36,563 nucleotides of DNA from Cyclobacteriaceae bacterium (GTDB taxonomy: Bacteria; Bacteroidota; Bacteroidia; Cytophagales; Cyclobacteriaceae). Shown here in pieces: positions 1-4,738 of this stretch. The position numbers were made by a program, and so were the translations under genes. Where the stretch lies: contig JALHRJ010000004.1 of NCBI GenBank assembly GCA_022841475.1, positions 132,683 to 169,245 of the forward strand. The letters are read 5' to 3'. Positions within the stretch are counted from its first letter, which is position 1, and every line of letters begins with the position of its first letter. The notes below the pieces were generated by a model that was not told the DNA's origin, did no database searches, and saw only the letters and a list, made by a program, of their open reading frames with translations.

Positions 1-188
1 CCTCGCGTATGCAGCGTTTATACTAAGCACCCGCACAAACACAACCTCGCGTACGCAGCGTTTATACTAACCACCCGCATAAACACAACCTCACGTATGC
101 AGCGTTTATACTAAGCACCATTGTAAACACAACCTCGGGTATGCAGTGTTTATACTAAGCACCATGGTAAACACAACCTCGCGTATAT
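1..188. repeat. 44-bp tandem repeat array (left part, runs off the window edge)
   Basis: Four complete 44-bp units lie head to tail at 1-44, 45-88, 89-132 and 133-176, and a fifth breaks off near 188. Each begins with CCTCRCGTAYGCAG and ends with AAACACAA. There are no spacers, so this is not a CRISPR array. Units differ at a few positions only. In later units GTGTTTA and TAAACAC form an internal 7-bp inverted repeat, so each can fold into a hairpin. The length is not a multiple of three, which argues against coding. The array starts before base 1, so its copy number is unknown. Confidence 0.93.
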
Positions 189-257
189 AATTTTCAAAAC
201 TCGGTTAACTATAGCCAAGAACAGGTGACTATTCTCATTGGAACCTTACCTTCAATT

Positions 258-364
258 AACTCTTCCCCTCTCCGTGCCTGCCAACCGTAGCTATGCGAAG
301 GTTGGCCTGCCAACCGAATCCGCCAAAGGGCGGAGCAGGTTGGGAGAGGGGATGGGGTGAGGTC
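258..364. repeat. Composite palindromic element inserted in the 44-bp array
   Basis: The outer part (AACTCTTCCCCTCTCC at 258-273 and GAGAGGGGATGGGGTGAGGTC at about 344-364) matches the simple hairpin repeat found again at 4741-4780. In place of that copy's 4-5 nt loop, this copy carries about 70 bp. The insert holds a GCCAACC/GGTTGGC hairpin (280-286/300-306) and a TCCGCC/GGCGGA hairpin (319-324/329-334) of the window's inner-core family. The element lies between the two parts of the 44-bp array. Confidence 0.8.
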
Positions 365-447
365 GCACCCGCATAAATACAACCTCGCGTACGCAGTGTT
401 TATACCAAGCACCATTGTAAACACAACTTCACGTATTTAGTGTTGTA
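365..447. repeat. 44-bp tandem repeat array (resumed part)
   Basis: The 44-bp array resumes here in mid-unit with GCACCCGCATAAATACAA. One full unit follows at 383-426, then a degraded unit that fades out near 447. Resumption in mid-unit shows that the 189-364 segment arrived by insertion, with loss of about 14 bp of a unit. Confidence 0.85.
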
Positions 448-565
448 TGGTTGGTGAAAACATCAGCCATGGGCAAGGTGATTGTTCTAATCTTTGTAAT
501 GAAACTTGAGAGCGGTGGCCAGACAAAAAGGCGGGGAGGTGTGCAAGCATGAGCGGGGAAGCATC

Positions 566-616
566 TTTTTGTCTTGATTTTTTTTCGTTCTTTTTTGTAT
601 CAAGACAAAAAAGAAC
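566..616. repeat. Inverted repeat with two overlapping alternative stems
   Basis: TTTTTGTCTTGA (566-577) pairs with TCAAGACAAAAA (600-611). GTTCTTTTTT (587-596) pairs with AAAAAAGAAC (607-616). The right arms share bases 607-611, so the two stems exclude each other. Sequences of this style are, from memory, common between Bacteroidota genes; I cannot run a search to confirm that. Confidence 0.7.
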
Positions 617-699
617 AAGGAAAGAAAGTTTGATGCAGTTTGGTTGCCGATGAAGTTAGTATGCAAGTAAAAACACAGAACATATGAGGCAAATTTACG

Positions 700-757
700 G
701 AGTCATACCAGAAAACGTGTTGGTGAAGAACACCAACACGGGCAAGAGCATATGCAC
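700..757. repeat. Dispersed CGTGTTGG hairpin repeat, copy 1
   Basis: A perfect 10-bp stem, CGTGTTGGTG (716-725) and CACCAACACG (731-740), has loop AAGAA. The left flank (GTCATACCAGAAAA) and right flank (GGCAAG) are shared with the copies at about 2574-2625 and 2884-2945, so the repeat extends beyond the stem. Confidence 0.8.
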
Positions 758-775
758 TTTTAAAAAGTGGGTGTC

Positions 776-831
776 ATCGCGGCCAAGTGCAAGTGAGTAA
801 AGGATTTTGAATCTTTTACGAGAGCCGCGAT
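776..831. repeat. GTCAT-type stem element, copy 1
   Basis: ATCGCGGC (776-783) pairs with GCCGCGAT (824-831). Inside, GTAAAGGATT (797-806) pairs with AATCTTTTAC (810-819) with one G-T wobble. It follows GTGTC and precedes CCAG. The copies at 2643-2700 and 28145-28166 have the same layout but different stem sequences. Confidence 0.7.
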
Positions 832-1033
832 CCAGCCATAGCGAAGTATAATCCAACCAACACCAACCTTAATGAATTTCTAATCCACCAAAACTCAAAC
901 GCGGACCTGCAAACGTGCCAACGTATTTCGGGTTGTCATTTTCTATCACTATAAAGTTTATAAAATACCTGATTAAACATGTAACCCATGTGTGGATAGA
1001 AAGCGTTGCAATCCTTATAAAACAAAAAACAAT

Positions 1034-1753
1034 ATGACACATGTCAAAAACGTGGAAGCCTTCACCAGGATGGTGAGCTTCTGCACCGGGTACGAAGGTA
1101 AGTACAACCCCGGTCGCCCAAACCTTCGAATCGAATCTTTGTCCAACCAATTGGAGTCAGTTCGTCTTGCACTCGAACATGTAAAGTCGACCAAGACCAA
1201 CTATGACAATGAAGTGAACTTGCGCAAGCAAAAGTTCGATCAACTTTCTCGTTTGGCTTCCAGCATTCTGCGCACGCTGGAATCTTCCGGAGCTTCACCC
1301 GAGAAATTGGATGATGCCCGTCAGTTCGTTCATCAGCTTGTCGGTGTTTCGCCAAGAAACCGGGCACCCATTCCATCCGATCAGGTGCAGGCTGCAACCA
1401 ACAGGCGGTCGCAGTTGCAACTCGCCTATGTGAGCAAGGCGGATTCCTTTTCCAAACTGGTGCGCTCGGTTAGTTCCGACCCCGTGTATCAGGCATTAGA
1501 GCCTGAGCTAAGTGTGGAAGGTCTTACCGCTAAAGAGCAGGAGTTGAATCAACTCAACCAGCAGGTAGGTGAAGCCCGCAAGCAGTGGAGCAACGCGCTT
1601 ATCAACCGCGATCAGTTGATGTATGGAAAGGGTGTTTCATTGTACGAAACCGCCAGGGCTGTGAAAAAATACGTCCGTGCTATCTATGGCTACGATAGCG
1701 CACAGTATGCACAAGTAAAGGCGCTACAGATTGTTAAACAAAAACAAAAGTAA
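1034..1753 (+). CDS. Conserved Bacteroidota hypothetical protein with two similar helical halves
   Basis: A 239-residue soluble protein rich in Lys, Gln and Leu, with no signal peptide or membrane segment and with heptad-like helical stretches. The ATG at 1034 is preferred because an A-rich leader (AAAACAAAAAACAAT) precedes it; a GTG at 992 would only add 14 basic residues. The two halves resemble each other: each has P-x-L-x-(I/V)-x-x-L, then a helix with K-x-x-Y/W-x-N, then an Arg-rich turn. The C-terminal part has VKKYVRAIYG followed by AQYAQVKALQ. I recognise the general style of a Bacteroidota family of unknown function but can name no role. The gene stands alone and is closed by a clear terminator at 1772. 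Confidence 0.85.
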   Translation: MTHVKNVEAFTRMVSFCTGYEGKYNPGRPNLRIESLSNQLESVRLALEHVKSTKTNYDNEVNLRKQKFDQLSRLASSILRTLESSGASPEKLDDARQFVHQLVGVSPRNRAPIPSDQVQAATNRRSQLQLAYVSKADSFSKLVRSVSSDPVYQALEPELSVEGLTAKEQELNQLNQQVGEARKQWSNALINRDQLMYGKGVSLYETARAVKKYVRAIYGYDSAQYAQVKALQIVKQKQK

Positions 1754-1771
1754 ATGGCCCATGAAGAATGA

Positions 1772-1805
1772 AACCTCTGCGGGCCAGGCTTGCAGAGGTT
1801 TTTTT
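1772..1805 (+). terminator. Rho-independent terminator
   Basis: AACCTCTGC (1772-1780) pairs perfectly with GCAGAGGTT (1792-1800) over an 11-nt loop, followed by an unbroken T run to 1805. It begins 18 bp after the stop of the 1034-1753 gene. The next gene starts at 1849, downstream of it, so the two are probably separate transcripts. Confidence 0.88.
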
Positions 1806-1848
1806 ATCTCCTGTATTCAAGGTCCCACAAGTTCAACTCTTCACGCAT

Positions 1849-2541
1849 ATGAAAACGACACTTCCCATACTTGCCTTCGGTTTAATAGTGGCCGCTTTTA
1901 TCGGTGGCTTTTTCTATGGCCGGGTTAAACCCAATCACGCTCCACAACAGCTTACGCTGGAACAAATTCTTTCCATCCGCGAGTTGCATCTGGTAAAACA
2001 TACCTACAACGATTTATTTTATCTGCATAAAAAGAACAACCCCGCGCGGGCCATCCGCGCCATTGTGCAGGTGCCGGTTACCATTACCGCTTACCTCAAC
2101 CTGAAAGACATTAAAATAATCAGCCACGGAGATAGCGTGCAGCAGATCATTTTACCCAAAGCCACCTTGAGCGATCCGGTGTATCATGTGAATAACATGA
2201 TCATTCGTGAAACGCGTTCGTTTCAGATCCATGCCGGCAAAGATTTATATCCGCTGGTCGGTAGTTACCTCGGCACCCTGATGGACGCGCGCATGGACAC
2301 CACACGCCACATGGCCGAAGCCAACAGGATTTTAATACAAACCGAAGCCGAAGGAAAAGAATACATTGAAGGCTTGCTGCATGTAATAGGCAGAACTGAT
2401 ATTGTGATAACGTTCAACGATGCGGAGAAAGATCAATCCGTAGCAGAGTACATAGCCGCCCACCGTAAAAAAACTATTCTCCCGCCCCGCAACGTCACCC
2501 AGGCCGCAGTTATTCCGTTTGGGTATTTGCCGTTGAAGTAA
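1849..2541 (+). CDS. DUF4230 domain membrane-anchored protein
   Basis: 230 residues. The N terminus has one hydrophobic segment (about residues 5-25, ending FFYGRV), so the protein is probably anchored in the inner membrane with the rest outside. The body fits DUF4230: an early region around YLHKKNN, a central strand region with VTITAYLNLKDIKI and a VQQIILPKA turn, then a long helix (MAEANRILIQTEAEGKEYIE) and an IVITFND end. Function of the family is unknown. An upstream frame extension to 1768 exists but runs through the preceding terminator, so the ATG at 1849, just before MKTTLPIL, is the start. It stands alone, with repeat DNA downstream. Confidence 0.82.
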   Translation: MKTTLPILAFGLIVAAFIGGFFYGRVKPNHAPQQLTLEQILSIRELHLVKHTYNDLFYLHKKNNPARAIRAIVQVPVTITAYLNLKDIKIISHGDSVQQIILPKATLSDPVYHVNNMIIRETRSFQIHAGKDLYPLVGSYLGTLMDARMDTTRHMAEANRILIQTEAEGKEYIEGLLHVIGRTDIVITFNDAEKDQSVAEYIAAHRKKTILPPRNVTQAAVIPFGYLPLK

Positions 2542-2573
2542 ACGATAATTGAATTTTCATGTTTATTAAAAAA

Positions 2574-2620
2574 CGTGATGGTGAAGAACCTGTCTGCCGA
2601 CAGGCAGGCACAAACACGGG
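2574..2620. repeat. CGTGTTGG hairpin copy 2, carrying a 20-bp palindromic insert
   Basis: The flanks CGTGATGGTGAAGAA (2574-2588) and CACAAACACGGG (2609-2620) align with 716-742 of copy 1. Exactly between them lie 20 extra bases (2589-2608), in which CCTGTC pairs with GACAGG. The insert equals the outer arms of the larger CCTGCC/TCCGCCA elements without their 18-bp core. Confidence 0.82.
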
Positions 2621-2642
2621 CAAGGGCTTAATTTGTGGTGTC

Positions 2643-2700
2643 ATACCGGGCGAGTGCCGATAACTATAAACCATACACTTATTTAAACGAGACCCGGTAT
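2643..2700. repeat. GTCAT-type stem element, copy 2
   Basis: ATACCGGG (2643-2650) pairs with CCCGGTAT (2693-2700). It shares the leading GTGTC and the layout of the 776-831 copy, but its stem bases differ on both sides, so pairing is preserved. Confidence 0.68.
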
Positions 2701-2768
2701 CCCGTTCTAGTCAGCTGAACTTTATTATAAACATTTCATAGTAAGCTACTGCGCTTTGCTTCTTGGGG

Positions 2769-2830
2769 ATCCCGGGTCAAAGCCTGCCTTTGCCGAATCC
2801 GCCAACTGGCGGAGCAGGCAGGCCCGGAAT
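2769..2830. repeat. Nested palindromic element (CCTGCC outer arms, TCCGCCA core)
   Basis: The core TCCGCCA (2798-2804) and TGGCGGA (2807-2813) sits inside GCCTGCC (2782-2788) and GGCAGGC (2817-2823). That hairpin in turn lies between GATCCCGGGTCAAA and CCCGGAATGA, which look like halves of a GTCAT-type element. Confidence 0.85.
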
Positions 2831-2883
2831 GAACATTTCATGAATGAAGGTGCTGCCACGATGTACCACAGCTTAATCAACGG

Positions 2884-2945
2884 TGTCATACCAGAAACGT
2901 GTTGGGGAAGAAATCATTCTGATTTTTTCCCCAACACGGCAAAGG
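2884..2945 (-). repeat. CGTGTTGG hairpin copy 3 overlapping the DUF3592 stop codon
   Basis: CGTGTTGGGGA (2898-2908) and TCCCCAACACG (2928-2938) form a perfect 11-bp stem. The left flank GTCATACCAGAAA and right flank CGGCAAAG match the other copies. The stop codon (2914-2916) of the minus-strand gene lies in the loop, and its last codons form one arm. It may act as a 3' end stabiliser or weak terminator, but no long U run follows on the minus strand. Confidence 0.75.
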
Positions 2946-3555
2946 CTACATAGCCTAAGCCGGTAAACAGGGTGCCCATGAATCCCAGCAGCAGTGGTAA
3001 AAACCATTTCTCCATAAAGCTATTCACCAATACTTCGGTAGGATTTTCATTGTCTACCAGGATGTCTATCGGCTCACCCACCTCATACTCTTTTACATTG
3101 GAACTAGAGGAACTTACATAGGTGTATTTTTTTCCTTTGAACTCATATTCAAACACGGGTGTGTACATGGTGGTAGAACTACTATTTTTATTTTTGCTTT
3201 CATAACTCTGAAACTCCACAACAGTTCCTTTTACGGTGACCGCGGTTTTTTCAAATTGCTGATGGGAGTAGAGGAGATAAAAAACAACGGCCAACATCAC
3301 GATACCGATGCTCATGAAGATTAATCCTACCATGCGCCCTACGTTAGTTCCAGAACGCTTACTGTCTTCGTGCTGCTGATGGAACTCCGGGATTGCGGAT
3401 TCTGCTTCTATCTCTTGTTCTAGTTTTTCAGCTAGCAACAAGGCTTCCTCCGCATCAACATGAAGAACCTGCTGAAAGTACCGGACGGCCTCTAGCTTTT
3501 CACCCATCTCAATCAGGTCGATGGCGTGTTCTTTTTGTTCAGGGGTGAGAGTCAT
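2914..3555 (-). CDS. DUF3592 domain membrane protein
   Basis: 213 residues. Residues 1-55 form a charged helical region that fits a short helical repeat (EKLEAVRYFQQVL, EEALLLAEKLEQE). A first membrane segment follows at about 76-96 (VGLIFMSIGIVMLAVVFYLL), then an extracytoplasmic beta domain with TVKGTVVEFQSYESK, YTPVFEYEFKGKKY and a VGEPIDILVDNENP turn, typical of DUF3592. A second membrane segment lies near the end (FLPLLLGFMGTLFTGLGYVA). The role of DUF3592 is unknown. It lies 25 bp downstream of greB on the same strand and is probably co-transcribed. Its final residues (VLGKKSE) are encoded within a dispersed hairpin repeat. Confidence 0.82.
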   Translation of the reverse strand: MTLTPEQKEHAIDLIEMGEKLEAVRYFQQVLHVDAEEALLLAEKLEQEIEAESAIPEFHQQHEDSKRSGTNVGRMVGLIFMSIGIVMLAVVFYLLYSHQQFEKTAVTVKGTVVEFQSYESKNKNSSSTTMYTPVFEYEFKGKKYTYVSSSSSNVKEYEVGEPIDILVDNENPTEVLVNSFMEKWFLPLLLGFMGTLFTGLGYVAFAVLGKKSE

Positions 3556-3580
3556 GAGAGAAAGTTAAAGGGGTGAGGTC

Positions 3581-4054
3581 TTATTTCTGATATTCAATTT
3601 TAGTGATCCGCCAAACAAAATTCCGCGCAGGAGTTTTAACAACTACTTCGTCACCCACTTCTTTTTTCAGCAGCGCAAGGGCCATGGGCGAATCCATCGA
3701 GATGTGATCTGTAGTACCTATAAGTTCTTCACCACCCACTATGCGCAGGCGTTTCTTCATGCCTTTATCATTCTCTATTTCCACCCACGCCCCAAACATC
3801 ACTTTGCCTTCCTGGAAGGGGTTATAGTTTATCACTTTTAAGTCATCGATGCATTTGCGTAAATAAAGGATGCGCTTGTCAATTTCGCGCAGGCGTTTTT
3901 TATTGTAATGATAGTCTGCATTTTCAGAACGATCGCCAAGGCTGGCCGCCCAGGTAACTTTTTGCGTGGTGTCGGGCCGCTCAACCCGCCATAGCTGATC
4001 GAGCTCAGCCTTTAACTTCTCTAAACCCTCGGGGGTTATCATCATTGTATTCAT
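3581..4054 (-). CDS. greB: Transcription elongation factor GreB
   Basis: A 157-residue Gre factor that stimulates RNA polymerase to cleave the backtracked 3' end of nascent RNA. The N-terminal coiled coil carries the GreB signature VTWAASLGDRSENADYHYNK, including the acidic D-x-x-E-N-A-D tip, followed by KRLREIDKRILYL. The C-terminal FKBP-like half has VMFGAWVEIEND, RIVGGEE and DSPMALALLKKEVGD. WRVERP and the SENADY/KKRLREID block favour GreB over GreA. The start chosen is MNTMMITPEGLEKLK; the upstream frame extension (WNYSYYYS) does not fit the family. It probably heads a two-gene unit with the DUF3592 gene. Confidence 0.95.
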   Translation of the reverse strand: MNTMMITPEGLEKLKAELDQLWRVERPDTTQKVTWAASLGDRSENADYHYNKKRLREIDKRILYLRKCIDDLKVINYNPFQEGKVMFGAWVEIENDKGMKKRLRIVGGEELIGTTDHISMDSPMALALLKKEVGDEVVVKTPARNFVWRITKIEYQK

Positions 4055-4081
4055 GGAGTAATAATAACTATAATTCCACAA

Positions 4082-4387
4082 GGTTTACGTGGGCGGTGTT
4101 AGGTGTTGTCATGGTACCAAGGTTTGTTGTTAGTCGCCTGAACATTGACGTTAACTTAAGATTGGCGGATTTAGATCAGTCTCGAATTAACATACGCAGT
4201 TAGCTCGCTCGATTCTTCCAGTGATTGCTGAAAGACCTTCGTACTTTCGCGGGAGGTGCGGATGATGGCGGGTGCGGAAGGACGGCAGTCTGGAAGCAAT
4301 CACGAGGCCATGCGGCCGTGGAGCAAAATCTTTATTTCAATTTATATTCGCCAATGTTGTGCCCGATGTCGGTGCCTGGCAACAAAC
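4082..4387. other. Intergenic region with a GC-rich, possibly structured segment
   Basis: There is no credible gene in this 306-bp gap between greB and the YciI-like gene. About 4246-4330 is clearly richer in G+C than the AT-rich flanks. GTGATTGCT (4221-4229) and AGCAATCAC (4295-4303) are a 9-bp inverted repeat bracketing most of it, and GGCCATGCGGCC lies just to the right. It does not match tRNA, tmRNA, SRP RNA or RNase P RNA patterns that I can recall. Confidence 0.4.
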
Positions 4388-4681
4388 TTATTTATTTGCC
4401 AGCAGCTTCTTCAAGTCAGGATGAGCCTGCGAAGTAAGAAACTCGGTAACCGTAAATTCGGCAAGCTTGCGAATACAAAAAGGATCTTCGGCCATGATGC
4501 TCTCCACTTCGGCTTTTGATTGTGCGAGCACGAGAATGATGCCACCGGTGCGGGGCACCTTTCGACCCGAAGCAACAAACGTATTTAACTTATAATGTTT
4601 GTTTAAAAATTTCATATGCTCGGCCATAGCCGCATCAATTTGCTCAAGTGGCACAACGTAGGTGAGGTTAACAATGAACAT
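4388..4681 (-). CDS. YciI family protein
   Basis: A 97-residue protein of the YCII-related ferredoxin-like fold. It begins with a strand (FIVNLTYVVPLEQID), then a helix with the family's His (AAMAEHMKFLNKHY). A central GRKVPRTGGIILVLAQSKAEVESIMAEDPF block follows, with the Gly-Gly turn, the EV-x-x-(I/L)-(M/L) helix and the D-P-F motif typical of YciI. Family members are small, often dimeric and sometimes fused to enzymes; no reaction is established for this subgroup. It stands 57 bp downstream of the DUF2779 gene on the same strand. The specific function is unknown. Confidence 0.85.
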   Translation of the reverse strand: MFIVNLTYVVPLEQIDAAMAEHMKFLNKHYKLNTFVASGRKVPRTGGIILVLAQSKAEVESIMAEDPFCIRKLAEFTVTEFLTSQAHPDLKKLLANK

Positions 4682-4738
4682 AAATGAAATTAATAAATTT
4701 TCTACAGTTTAATGCGGTTGAAACTTGAATCATTCAAG

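Larger units (their letters stand above)
448..990. other. Gene-free stretch with dispersed hairpin elements
   Basis: I see no credible coding region here: reading frames are short, and those on the minus strand overlap the gene starting at 1034. The stretch holds three hairpin elements listed separately (566-616, 716-740 and 776-831). The rest, including 841-990, is AT-rich leader with no motif I can assign. Confidence 0.6.
2542..2913. other. Gene-free repeat cluster between DUF4230 and DUF3592 genes
   Basis: The interval has no credible gene. It is a chain of palindromic elements: CGTGTTGG copy 2 with an inserted palindrome (2574-2620), a GTCAT-type stem (2643-2700), a nested CCTGCC/TCCGCCA element (2769-2830) and CGTGTTGG copy 3 (2884-2945). 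The last reaches into the 3' end of the minus-strand DUF3592 gene. Confidence 0.7.

Noticed and set aside
1..188. Possible CRISPR array at the left edge
   Set aside because: Repeats are directly abutting with no variable spacers, and no cas genes are in the window.
209..424. Minus-strand reading frame across the repeat array
   Set aside because: It runs through the 44-bp repeats and the composite palindrome, so the frame is a by-product of repeats.
869..1397. Overlapping minus-strand frames opposite the 1034-1753 gene
   Set aside because: They are antisense to a better-supported gene, rich in Cys, Trp and Arg, and have no domain.
2756..2953. Plus-strand reading frame across 2756-2953
   Set aside because: It consists of palindromic repeat sequence and overlaps the DUF3592 gene end; the translation shows no domain.
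4260..4300. SRP RNA-like GGAAGGA segment
   Set aside because: Only a short GGAA-type motif matches; the conserved asymmetric loop and flanking helices of SRP RNA are missing.
4225..4519. Two plus-strand frames in the greB-YciI gap
   Set aside because: They extend into the YciI-like gene on the other strand and have unlikely composition (Cys/Arg/Trp-rich); the GC-rich block is better considered as non-coding.
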